From: Galbitalea sp036495225
GTDB taxonomy: Bacteria; Actinomycetota; Actinomycetes; Actinomycetales; Microbacteriaceae
Direction of reading: 5' to 3'
DNA: 16,056 bases
Assembly: GCA_036495225.1 (NCBI GenBank)
Contig: DASXNG010000081.1
Span: 1 to 16,056 of the forward strand
Part shown: piece by piece, positions 1-7,172 of the stretch
Numbering within the stretch: the first letter of the stretch is position 1
Layout: every line of letters begins with the position of its first letter
The notes under the pieces: model-generated
Seen by the model: the letters and a program-made list of their open reading frames with translations, nothing else
Told to the model about the DNA's origin: nothing
Database searches by the model: none
Translations under genes and position numbers: made by a program

Positions 1-477
1 GCGCTCTTCTACGCGTGGCGCCAAGACCCCGACTTTGTCCTGAACCAACCCGAGTATGCCAACGGCGGAATTTTGATCGCGGGTCCTGACTTCGGTACCG
101 GCTCCAGCCGCGAGCACGCAGTTTGGGCTCTTCGGGACTTCGGCTTCACGGCGGTTCTGAGCCCCAAGTTCGGCGATATCTTCCGCGGGAACTCCGGAAA
201 ACAGGGCCTTCTCGCCGGCCAAATCAGTGAAGAAGACGTGGAAAAACTGTGGTCAGCGATCGACGCGAATCCGGGCATCCAGATCGCCGTCGACCTGAAT
301 GAGAAGACCGCAACCATCGGTGACCTGAGCGTGCCATTCGAGATCGATGATTACACTAGGTGGCGTTTGCTCGAAGGCCTTGACGATATCGGCCTTACGC
401 TGCGAGATGAAGCGCGTATTACAGAGTTCGAATCCCGCCGTGAATCATGGCGGCCCAAGACATTGCCGGTGAAATAG
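1..477 (+). CDS. leuD: 3-isopropylmalate dehydratase small subunit (5'-truncated by window edge)
   Basis: This is the C-terminal 158 codons of LeuD, the small swivel subunit that pairs with LeuC to isomerise 2-isopropylmalate to 3-isopropylmalate in leucine biosynthesis in the cytoplasm. The reading frame is open from base 1 and ends at TAG 475-477. The family's diagnostic stretch GPDFGTGSSREHA is encoded from about base 82 to 120, followed by the typical FGDIFRGNSGKQGLL loop. Full-length LeuD is about 200 residues, so roughly 40 N-terminal residues lie left of the window. LeuC would be expected immediately upstream. The stop codon touches the murA start with no spacer and in the same frame, so the two are probably co-transcribed and translationally coupled. 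The identification is secure; only the start is missing. Confidence 0.95.
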   Translation, partial: ALFYAWRQDPDFVLNQPEYANGGILIAGPDFGTGSSREHAVWALRDFGFTAVLSPKFGDIFRGNSGKQGLLAGQISEEDVEKLWSAIDANPGIQIAVDLNEKTATIGDLSVPFEIDDYTRWRLLEGLDDIGLTLRDEARITEFESRRESWRPKTLPVK

Positions 478-1842
478 TTGAGTCTTTTGACGGATGCCCA
501 AGAGGCAGGAAAGCGCGTCGGACTGAGGTCGGACAAGATCGTCATCAACGGCGGAAAGCCGCTGAAGGGGCGCATTGAAATTCGTGGCGCAAAAAACCTG
601 GCAACCAAGGCCATGGTTGCGGCACTGCTCGGCGACAGCCCCAGCCTCCTGAAGGATGTGCCAGACATTAGCGATGTCGGCGTCGTCACCGGCATGCTGA
701 ACGCCTACGGCGTTTCCGTCACCGAGGTTGCTCCTGGTGAGTTGCTGCTCGACCCGAGCAATGTGTTGAAGGCGCACTTCGCGCAGATCGACGCACTCGC
801 GGGCTCCAGCCGCATTCCGATCCTGTTCTGCGGACCACTGCTGCACCGCCTCGGCGAAGCACTCATTCCCGACCTCGGCGGTTGCCGCATTGGGGATCGT
901 CCCATCGACTTCCACATGGACGCACTTCGCGCATTCGGCGCGATCGTGGACAAGAGCTACGAGGGCTTCCGTCTGACTGCGCCGAACGGCCTCAAGGGCG
1001 CCAAGATCGAGTTGCCGTACCCCAGCGTCGGAGCGACCGAGCAGGTTCTGCTCACCGCGGTTCGCGCCGAGGGTGTCACCGAGCTCAAGAATGCGGCGAT
1101 CGAGCCGGAGATCATGGATCTCATCGCGATCCTGCAGAAGATGGGCGCGATCATCAATGTCGAGCCGAACCGGGTCATCTTCATTGAGGGTGTCGAGTCG
1201 CTCACCGGTTACGAGCACCGCGCACTGTTCGACCGCAACGAGGCCGCGAGCTGGGCATCAGCTGCTCTAGCCACCGAGGGCGATATCTTCGTCGGTGGCG
1301 CAAAGCAGCAGGAACTCATGACGTTCCTCAACATCTTCCGCAAGGTCGGTGGTGCGTTTGACATTCACGAGGATGGCATTCGCTTCTATCACCCGGGTGG
1401 CGAGCTGAAGCCTGTCGTCGTAGAGACGGATGTTCACCCCGGCTTCATGACGGACTGGCAGCAGCCGCTCATCGTCGCTCTCACTAAGGCGCGGGGCGTC
1501 TCCATCGTGCACGAGACCGTCTACGAGAACCGCTTCGGATTCACGGATGCGCTCATTGCCATGGGCGCAAACATCGTCGTTCACAAGGATGGCCTGGCCG
1601 GATACGACCGTCGTGTTGCTCGTCGCGAATTCGAGCAGGCGGCCGTCATTACTGGTCCGACTCCGCTTCACGGAGCGGACATCACGGTGCCAGACCTTCG
1701 CGGTGGATTCAGCCATCTGATTGCGGCGCTCACCGCGGCTGGCACCTCGACCATCAGCAACGTCGGCATCATCAGCCGCGGATACGAGCACTTCATCGAC
1801 AAGCTGGCGCTCCTCGGCGCCGACTTCGTCTACGAGGGGTAG
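478..1842 (+). CDS. murA: UDP-N-acetylglucosamine 1-carboxyvinyltransferase
   Basis: MurA transfers enolpyruvate from phosphoenolpyruvate to UDP-GlcNAc, the first committed step of peptidoglycan synthesis, in the cytoplasm. The 454-residue length fits the family, with a short actinobacterial-style N-terminal extension before INGGKPLKGRIEIRGAKN (residues 23-40). The catalytic loop PDLGGCRIGDRPID places the PEP-binding and fosfomycin-target cysteine at residue 136. It is Cys, not the Asp found in naturally fosfomycin-resistant enzymes. The start is TTG 478, directly after the leuD stop; GGTGA at 468-472 is a reasonable Shine-Dalgarno match at 5 nt. A second TTG at 487 is the main alternative start. 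It is followed after 8 nt by plsC. Confidence 0.95.
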   Translation: MSLLTDAQEAGKRVGLRSDKIVINGGKPLKGRIEIRGAKNLATKAMVAALLGDSPSLLKDVPDISDVGVVTGMLNAYGVSVTEVAPGELLLDPSNVLKAHFAQIDALAGSSRIPILFCGPLLHRLGEALIPDLGGCRIGDRPIDFHMDALRAFGAIVDKSYEGFRLTAPNGLKGAKIELPYPSVGATEQVLLTAVRAEGVTELKNAAIEPEIMDLIAILQKMGAIINVEPNRVIFIEGVESLTGYEHRALFDRNEAASWASAALATEGDIFVGGAKQQELMTFLNIFRKVGGAFDIHEDGIRFYHPGGELKPVVVETDVHPGFMTDWQQPLIVALTKARGVSIVHETVYENRFGFTDALIAMGANIVVHKDGLAGYDRRVARREFEQAAVITGPTPLHGADITVPDLRGGFSHLIAALTAAGTSTISNVGIISRGYEHFIDKLALLGADFVYEG

Positions 1843-1850
1843 CCGCGGCC

Positions 1851-2633
1851 GTGTCTGCGAACCCTCCCGCGGCAAAGGAGCCGCACAAAACCGGGTCGGG
1901 TAAATCCGAGAAGACAGCAGTCTGGCGGCTGCTTGCAGCAATCGTGATTCCGCTGCTCGGCATCCTCTCGAAGATCACGATTCGCGGGGGCGAGAACGTC
2001 CCGAAGACTGGGGCATTCGTCGTCGCGCCCAATCACTTCACCAACATCGATCCACTCACCAACGCGGTCGCTCTGTACCGCGTCGGTCGCGTGCCCCGCT
2101 ACCTCGCCAAGGCTTCGCTGTGGAAGGTGCCGGTGCTGGGGGCGGCCATGCGGGCGACCAAGCAGGTTCCCGTCGAACGCGAAGGTCACACGCGCGACTC
2201 AGATCCGCTCGCCGCGGCTCGCGCGATCGCGAACAGCGGCATGGGCGTCATCATCTACCCAGAGGGATCGCTCACGCGCGACCCTGGTCTCTGGCCGATG
2301 CGTGGAAAGTTCGGCGCAGTGCGCACGGCGCTGGATGCCGACATCCCACTCATTCCTTCTGCGCACTGGGGCGACCAGCTCGTGCTGCCGCGGTACGGCA
2401 AGCTCAGCGTCTTCCCTCGCAAGAAGGTCACGGTCGTCTACGGCAAGCCGGTCGACCTCTCCGAGTTTCGCGGCAAGCCGATCGACGCCGCCGTGCTGAC
2501 GTCTGCGACAAACCGGCTCATGCACGACATCACCGCGCTGCTTGAGCAGTTGCGCGGCGAGACGGCGCCGCTCGAACGGTGGGACCCGGCGACGCATCAC
2601 CAGTCTGAGACGGGCAAACTCAAGGATGCCTAG
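1851..2633 (+). CDS. plsC: 1-acyl-sn-glycerol-3-phosphate acyltransferase
   Basis: This PlsC-type acyltransferase esterifies lysophosphatidic acid to phosphatidic acid at the inner face of the membrane. The protein has 260 residues. A hydrophobic segment at about residues 25-40 may anchor it. The catalytic H-x4-D motif is NHFTNID (His62, Asp67), and the phosphate-binding EGS motif is YPEGSLTRDP (Glu138-Ser140). The chosen start is GTG 1851, 8 nt after the murA stop. The gene ends inside gpsA: its TAG 2631-2633 overlaps the gpsA ATG by 8 bp, so gpsA translation is likely coupled. Its place between murA and gpsA agrees with a shared envelope and phospholipid operon. Acyl-chain specificity cannot be read from the sequence. 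Confidence 0.92.
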   Translation: MSANPPAAKEPHKTGSGKSEKTAVWRLLAAIVIPLLGILSKITIRGGENVPKTGAFVVAPNHFTNIDPLTNAVALYRVGRVPRYLAKASLWKVPVLGAAMRATKQVPVEREGHTRDSDPLAAARAIANSGMGVIIYPEGSLTRDPGLWPMRGKFGAVRTALDADIPLIPSAHWGDQLVLPRYGKLSVFPRKKVTVVYGKPVDLSEFRGKPIDAAVLTSATNRLMHDITALLEQLRGETAPLERWDPATHHQSETGKLKDA

Positions 2634-3624
2634 GGTCGCGGTTCTCGGTGCCGGCTCGTGGGGCACCACCTTCGCCAAGATGCTTGCCGACGGTGGCTCG
2701 GACGTGGTGCTGTGGGCACGTCGGCCGGAGCTCGCGCGCGAGATCTCGGTGACCAAGCGCAACAGCGACTATCTGCCCGGCATCAATCTGCCGCGGTCGC
2801 TTCGGGCCAGCGCGAACCTCGCTGAGGTTCTGGATGGCGCCGAGCAGGTCTACATCTCGGTGCCGAGCCAGTCTCTTCGCGAAAATCTGGCAGGTATTCG
2901 AGAGTTCCTGCCCAGGGACGCCGTCGTTGTGTCGCTGATGAAGGGCGTCGAAAAAGGCACTCGCTTTCGCATGAGCGAGGTGATCTACCAGGAGCTGCAG
3001 ATTCCGCCGGAACGCGTCGCTGTCGCCTCCGGTCCCAACCTCGCGCTGGAGATCGCCAAGGAACAGCCGACGGCGGCTGTCATTGCATCCGAGAATCTCG
3101 ATACAGCCACTGGCGTCGCCATGGTCGCGACCAACCCATATTTTCGTTCGTTCGTGAACACGGATGTCATCGGTACCGAGTTCGGCGGGGTCCTCAAGAA
3201 CCTCATTGCGGTTGCCATCGGAATCGTCGATGGTGTCGGCTATGGCGAGAACACGAAGGCGTCCATCATCACTCGTGGACTGGCCGAGATGACCGATTTC
3301 TCCGTCGCGTACGGTGCTCGCGCCGAAACCCTGTCCGGCCTTGCCGGCCTCGGCGACCTCATTGCGACCTGCGAGTCGCCGCTGTCGCGCAACAACACAG
3401 CCGGACGTCTGCTCGGCCAGGGCTACAGCTTCTCCGAAGTCATTAAACAGATGAAACAAACGGCCGAAGGCCTGACATCCGTCGCTCCGATTTTGGAGCT
3501 CGCGGTCGCGGCTGGCGTCGAGATGCCGATCGTCAGTCAGGTCGCCGAGGTGCTGGCCGGTACGCTTGATCCGCGCGATATCGCGCCTCACCTCACAACA
3601 GATCCGACGCCCCAGGGAGAATAG
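2626..3624 (+). CDS. gpsA: glycerol-3-phosphate dehydrogenase [NAD(P)+]
   Basis: GpsA makes sn-glycerol 3-phosphate from dihydroxyacetone phosphate, supplying the backbone for the acylation that leads to the PlsC substrate. The start is ATG 2626, giving 332 residues. A frame open from ATG 2542 would add 28 residues overlapping plsC, but the Rossmann motif VAVLGAGSWGTT (residues 4-15) should sit right at the N-terminus, so the internal ATG is preferred. Other family marks are SLMKGVEK (about residues 103-110), SGPNLALEIAKEQPTA and the catalytic lysine 191 in FGGVLKNLIAVAIG, then GENTKASIITRGLAEM. The gene overlaps plsC by 8 bp and lies 2 nt before ddl. Confidence 0.94.
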   Translation: MPRVAVLGAGSWGTTFAKMLADGGSDVVLWARRPELAREISVTKRNSDYLPGINLPRSLRASANLAEVLDGAEQVYISVPSQSLRENLAGIREFLPRDAVVVSLMKGVEKGTRFRMSEVIYQELQIPPERVAVASGPNLALEIAKEQPTAAVIASENLDTATGVAMVATNPYFRSFVNTDVIGTEFGGVLKNLIAVAIGIVDGVGYGENTKASIITRGLAEMTDFSVAYGARAETLSGLAGLGDLIATCESPLSRNNTAGRLLGQGYSFSEVIKQMKQTAEGLTSVAPILELAVAAGVEMPIVSQVAEVLAGTLDPRDIAPHLTTDPTPQGE

Positions 3625-3626
3625 CC

Positions 3627-4718
3627 GTGCCCAAACTGACCGTCGTGATTCTGTTCGGTGGTCGGTCATCTGAGCACACGATCAGCTGCGCGACCGCCAG
3701 CGGCGTGCTCGAGGCGATCGACCGTGACAAGTACGACGTGATCCCCGTCGGCATCACCCGCCTGGGCGCGTTCACACTTCAGGATGACGACCCCGCAGCG
3801 TTCGCGCTCGACCCGGGTCACATGCCAGAGGTGCACGACAACGGCACGCGCATCCTGTGGCCGGACTCGACGGCGACGAAGGAACTTCGATACACGGACT
3901 CGGGTGGGGATATCCACTCGCTCGGTGATGTCGACGTCGTCTTCCCGCTGCTGCACGGGCCGTTCGGCGAGGACGGCACCCTGCAGGGCATGCTCGAGCT
4001 GACGGGTTTGCCGTACGTCGGCAATGGGGTGCTGGCTAGTGCGCTCGGCATGGATAAGCACTTCACGAAGAACGCGCTCGCGGCCGCGGGTGTTCAGGTC
4101 GCGCCGTGGATTACCGTCACGCCCGGACAGTGGCGCGAGCAGAACGAGCTCTGGAGCGGGCGCGCTCGGTCATTGGGGCTTCCCGTTTTCGTCAAGCCGG
4201 CTCGCGCGGGTTCATCCGTTGGCGTTACAAAGGTGTCCGACTGGAGCAACCTAGACGCCGCGCTCGAAGTTGCGTTCGCGGAAGACAGCAAGGCCCTCAT
4301 TGAGGCTGCCGTCGTCGGTCGCGAGATCGAGACGGGCGTGCTGTCCGGTCGCGCTGGTGGTCCGACGCGCGTCAGTGCTGCTGGCGAAGTCGTGGTGTCC
4401 GGTCGCGAGTTCTACGACTTCGAGGCGAAGTACATCGACCCGTCCGCTGCCGAGGTTATTTGCCCAACCGACCTGCGAGACGGCGAACTGCGTGAACTCC
4501 AGAGAGTCGCGGCGCGCGCATTCGAGGCGATCAACGGATCGGGTCTCGCACGTGTCGACTTCTTCTTCACCGGTACCGACTTCATCGTGAACGAGATCAA
4601 CACGATGCCGGGCTTCACGCCAATCTCGATGTTTCCAAAGTGCTGGATGGCGAGCGGAATGAGCTACCAGGAACTCATCGACGAGCTCATCACGCTGGGC
4701 CTCGAGACGGTGCGCTAA
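3627..4718 (+). CDS. ddl: D-alanine--D-alanine ligase
   Basis: Ddl joins two D-alanines using ATP to make the dipeptide end of the peptidoglycan precursor. The 363 residues show the ATP-grasp order expected: N-terminal FGGRSSEHTIS (about residues 10-20), HGPFGEDGTLQG (110-121), the ATP-binding lysine segment FVKPARAGSSVGV (188-200), RVDFFF (310-314, Asp311 as metal ligand) and NEINTMPGFTPISMFP (322-337) with the metal ligands Glu323 and Asn325. The start is GTG 3627, preceded by AGGGAGA (3614-3620) at 6 nt. It is the last gene of the conserved + strand block and is followed by a 225-bp gap. A D-Ala-D-Lac ligase is less likely but was not excluded by structure. Confidence 0.93.
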   Translation: MPKLTVVILFGGRSSEHTISCATASGVLEAIDRDKYDVIPVGITRLGAFTLQDDDPAAFALDPGHMPEVHDNGTRILWPDSTATKELRYTDSGGDIHSLGDVDVVFPLLHGPFGEDGTLQGMLELTGLPYVGNGVLASALGMDKHFTKNALAAAGVQVAPWITVTPGQWREQNELWSGRARSLGLPVFVKPARAGSSVGVTKVSDWSNLDAALEVAFAEDSKALIEAAVVGREIETGVLSGRAGGPTRVSAAGEVVVSGREFYDFEAKYIDPSAAEVICPTDLRDGELRELQRVAARAFEAINGSGLARVDFFFTGTDFIVNEINTMPGFTPISMFPKCWMASGMSYQELIDELITLGLETVR

Positions 4719-4768
4719 GTCGTTGTTCCAACGGAGCTTGTGGGCACCGTGGCGCTGTGGGCCATGTC

Positions 4769-4806
4769 ACTAACATGCAGGTTCACCGCGTCGACTTTGA
4801 GATAAT
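4769..4806 (+). promoter_or_regulatory. candidate promoter and degenerate operator before the Gfo/Idh gene
   Basis: ACTAACATGCAGGT at 4769-4782 matches 10 of 14 positions of the GntR operator consensus seen elsewhere in the window, mainly in the left half. It lies about where a -35 element would be for GATAAT at 4801-4806, a good -10-like hexamer in otherwise GC-rich DNA. No convincing -35 hexamer is present. If real, transcription would start near 4813 and leave a leader of about 130 nt before ATG 4944. The right half of the palindrome is lost, so this could be chance. Confidence 0.22.
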
Positions 4807-4867
4807 AGAAGTGGCTTCCAAAGTCGCCCAAGCATCGGAAACCCACTGGGCTGAGCGCGCTCCGCGC

Positions 4868-4924
4868 GCATCAGGCGTCGCTGGGGAGACGCCTCATGCC
4901 ACATGCTCGCGCATTGACGCGCGA
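4868..4924 (+). promoter_or_regulatory. two consecutive hairpins upstream of the Gfo/Idh ribosome binding site
   Basis: Hairpin A pairs 4868-4879 with 4888-4899: GCAT, one C-C mismatch, then AGGCGTC against GACGCCT, with an 8-nt loop. Hairpin B pairs TCGCGC 4907-4912 with GCGCGA 4919-4924 around the loop ATTGAC, ending 5 nt before the AGGAGA Shine-Dalgarno (4930-4935). There is no following T-run. They may be a factor-dependent or weak terminator of the ddl operon, or a structured 5' leader of the next gene. No known riboswitch consensus was recognised. The rest of the 4719-4943 gap holds no credible gene. Confidence 0.45.
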
Positions 4925-4943
4925 CCGTTAGGAGAATCAAAAC

Positions 4944-6119
4944 ATGGTTGAATCAGCGCGCCCTCTTCGTATCGCGATGATTGGATACGGATTCATGGGA
5001 GCTGCGCATTCCCAGGGCTGGCGCGTTGCGCCGAGGTTCTTCGACTTGCCGCGTGAACCCGAGATGTCGCTCATCGTCGGGCGCAACAGGGAGAACGCTT
5101 CGGCCGCCGCGACCAAGTTGGGCTGGCGGGAGGTGGAAACCGATTGGCGAGCCGCGGTGAACCGCGACGACATCGACGTCGTCGATATTTGCACGTCTGG
5201 CGCCTCCCATGCTGAAATTGCGATCGCCGCGCTTGATGCGGGCAAGCATGTCTTGTGCGAGAAGCCACTCGCGAACAGCGTTGCCGAGGCAGAGGAAATG
5301 ACCGCTGCTGCGGAGCGCGCCAGGTTGCGCGGAGTGAGATCCATGGTGGGGTTCACCTATCGAAGGGTGCCCGCTGTCTCTCTGGCGGCACAACTCGTGG
5401 CGGACGGCCGATTGGGCGAAATACGGCAGACTCGCGCGGTTTACCTGCAGGACTGGCTCAGCGATCCGCAGGCACCGATGACGTGGCGGTTGGATAAGGC
5501 GATGGCCGGTTCGGGCTCACTGGGCGATCTTGGAGCCCACATTGTCGACATGACCCAATTCATCACCGGACAGGAAATCACCTCGGTGTCGGGGACGCTG
5601 CGCACGTTCGTGACCGAGCGCCCCACGCTCGCGGACGCCGTCGGATTGTCCGGCACGCCCGGCGAGCAACTGGGGGCCGTCACGGTGGACGACGCAGCAG
5701 TGTTTAGCGGCACTCTGAGTGGCGGTGGCCTCGCGACATTCGAGGCAACGCGCTACGCGACCGGACGCAAGAACGGACTGCGAATCGAAGTGAGCGGATC
5801 GCGTGGCGCGATCGCCTTCGACCTTGAGGACCTCAACGTTCTGAGCTTCTACGATGCCACCGAGTCATCCAGCACCGCGGGTTTTCGGCGAATCCTGGTT
5901 ACAGAACCAGAACACCCCTACGTCGAGGCGTGGTGGCCCGCCGGTCACATGCTGGGGTACGAGCACGGTTTTTCACACCAGGTGGTCGATTTCGTTTCTG
6001 CAATCGCCGAGGATCGCGATCCTCGGCCGTCGTTCGAAGAGGGCCTCGCGGTGCAGCGGGTACTTGACGCGGTCGAACGCAGCAGTGCGTCCGGTGCGGA
6101 GTGGACCAGCGCGCGCTGA
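4944..6119 (+). CDS. Gfo/Idh/MocA family NAD(P)-dependent oxidoreductase
   Basis: This family oxidises or reduces a hydroxyl/keto group on sugars, inositols or glycosides using NAD(P). The 391 residues begin with a Rossmann fold, IGYGFMGAAHSQGW (residues 13-26), followed by the family lysine motif CEKPLA (Glu106, Lys107, Pro108). The second domain carries GSLGDLGAHIVDM with the catalytic Asp195 and His199, the usual D-x3-H pair. The start is ATG 4944 with AGGAGA at 4930-4935 (8 nt). It stands alone on the + strand between the cell-wall block and a convergent catabolic operon, with which it shares the hairpin at 6128-6157. The exact substrate cannot be told. The pairing with AP-endonuclease-2-fold proteins nearby is common in pathways for keto-sugars, inositols and glycosides. 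Confidence 0.88.
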   Translation: MVESARPLRIAMIGYGFMGAAHSQGWRVAPRFFDLPREPEMSLIVGRNRENASAAATKLGWREVETDWRAAVNRDDIDVVDICTSGASHAEIAIAALDAGKHVLCEKPLANSVAEAEEMTAAAERARLRGVRSMVGFTYRRVPAVSLAAQLVADGRLGEIRQTRAVYLQDWLSDPQAPMTWRLDKAMAGSGSLGDLGAHIVDMTQFITGQEITSVSGTLRTFVTERPTLADAVGLSGTPGEQLGAVTVDDAAVFSGTLSGGGLATFEATRYATGRKNGLRIEVSGSRGAIAFDLEDLNVLSFYDATESSSTAGFRRILVTEPEHPYVEAWWPAGHMLGYEHGFSHQVVDFVSAIAEDRDPRPSFEEGLAVQRVLDAVERSSASGAEWTSAR

Positions 6120-6127
6120 TGAGCTGA

Positions 6128-6157
6128 GCGCCCTCGTCGGTTGAACGACGAGGGCGC
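6128..6157. terminator. bidirectional hairpin terminator between convergent genes
   Basis: A perfect 12-bp inverted repeat, GCGCCCTCGTCG (6128-6139) and CGACGAGGGCGC (6146-6157), has a 6-nt loop. It lies 8 nt after the stop of the + strand oxidoreductase and 6 nt after the end of the minus-strand isomerase. There is no strong T-run on either side, which is common for terminators of high-GC actinobacteria. Its position in the only 44 bp between two convergent genes makes a shared terminator the best reading. Confidence 0.75.
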
Positions 6158-6163
6158 GCTTAC

Positions 6164-7171
6164 TCACTCCTTATTGCTGAAGGCGGCGTCGAAAGCCGCA
6201 GTGGGGGCGTCGAACGACAGGCTCCGCACAAACTCCAGTGCGTCGGGCGCGCCTACCAGCCGGTCCATTCCCGCGTCCTCCCACTCGACAGATGTCGGAC
6301 CGTCATATCCAATCGCGTTCAGCGCGCGCACGCACCGCTCCCAGGGGACGTCACCGTGACCAACCGAGACAAAGTCCCACCCTCGCCGGGGATCGGCCCA
6401 CGCAAGGTGCGAGCTGAGGCGCCCGTTGCGCCCGTTCCCAACGTTGAGTTTCGTGTCCTTGAAATGGGCGTGATAAATGCGGTCGGGGAAGTCGAGAAGG
6501 AAGTCCGCTGGGTCGATCTGCTGCCAGACCATGTGTGAGGGATCCCAGTTGATTCCGTACGCCTTGCGGTGGCCAATTGCCTCAAGTGCGCGCTTGGTTG
6601 TCCAGTAGTCGTACGCGATCTCCGCCGGGTGCACCTCGGAAGCAAACACGACTCCGACTTCGTCAAAGACGTCCAGGATGGGATTCCACCGTCGTGCGAA
6701 GTCCTCGTATCCTGCGTCGATGAGCGCGGGGGATACCGGCGGAAACATCGCGACGTACTTCCAAATCGAGGAGCCGGTGAAGCCCGTCACGACTTTCACG
6801 CCCAGTCTGGCCGCAGTTCGTGCGGTATTTTTCATCTCTTCCGCGGCGCGCTGCCGGACACCCTCGGGGTCCCCATCGCCCCAGATCGCGTTCGGCAAAA
6901 TGTCACGATGGCGCTCGTCGATTGGATCGTCGCAGACCGCCTGTCCCTTGAGATGGTTGGCGATCGCGTAGACCTTCAGCCCGTATTTTTCGAGAATGGC
7001 CTTCTTTTCGTCGATGTACGCATCATCTGTTGCGCCTCGGTTGGGATCGAGATGATCCCCCCAGCAGGCAATTTCGAGTCCGTCGAATCCCCATTCGGAT
7101 GCAAGTCTGGCGACTTCCTCGAAGGGGAGATCTGCCCACTGTCCCGTGAATAGCGTTACCGGTCTTGCCAT
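6164..7171 (-). CDS. sugar phosphate isomerase/epimerase family protein (AP-endonuclease-2 TIM barrel)
   Basis: This TIM-barrel protein belongs to the xylose-isomerase-like/AP_endonuc_2 family, whose members isomerise, epimerise or dehydrate sugars and keto-sugars with a divalent metal. The chosen start is ATG 7171-7169, giving 335 residues that begin MARPVTLFTGQWADL. AAGGAG lies at 7178-7183, 6 nt upstream. A longer frame from 7252 would overlap the aldehyde dehydrogenase by 27 codons and is not preferred. The metal-ligand pattern is visible: Glu in ASEVHPAE, Asp in NWDPSHM, His in HAHFKDT and Glu in SVEWED. The ATG follows the stop of the upstream gene by 1 nt (TGACATG), indicating coupling. 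EVHP-type members include 3-keto-glycoside epimerases, but substrate assignment here is inference. Confidence 0.87.
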   Translation of the reverse strand: MARPVTLFTGQWADLPFEEVARLASEWGFDGLEIACWGDHLDPNRGATDDAYIDEKKAILEKYGLKVYAIANHLKGQAVCDDPIDERHRDILPNAIWGDGDPEGVRQRAAEEMKNTARTAARLGVKVVTGFTGSSIWKYVAMFPPVSPALIDAGYEDFARRWNPILDVFDEVGVVFASEVHPAEIAYDYWTTKRALEAIGHRKAYGINWDPSHMVWQQIDPADFLLDFPDRIYHAHFKDTKLNVGNGRNGRLSSHLAWADPRRGWDFVSVGHGDVPWERCVRALNAIGYDGPTSVEWEDAGMDRLVGAPDALEFVRSLSFDAPTAAFDAAFSNKE

Positions 7172-7172
7172 G

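Noticed and set aside
691..698. GGCATGCT in murA as an extra operator
   Set aside because: Only the 8-bp core matches, the flanking arms do not, and it lies within coding sequence. The same was seen in ddl at 3987-3994. Both are treated as chance.
2620..3669. Long minus-strand open frame (349 codons) opposite gpsA
   Set aside because: It mirrors the whole gpsA gene, has no recognisable domain and is the usual antisense shadow in high-GC DNA. The same holds for the frames at 445-1218, 1267-1941 and 13160-13957 on the minus strand.
4640..4951. Small + strand open frame across the ddl end and the following gap
   Set aside because: It overlaps ddl out of frame, has no clear ribosome site and shows no recognisable protein pattern.
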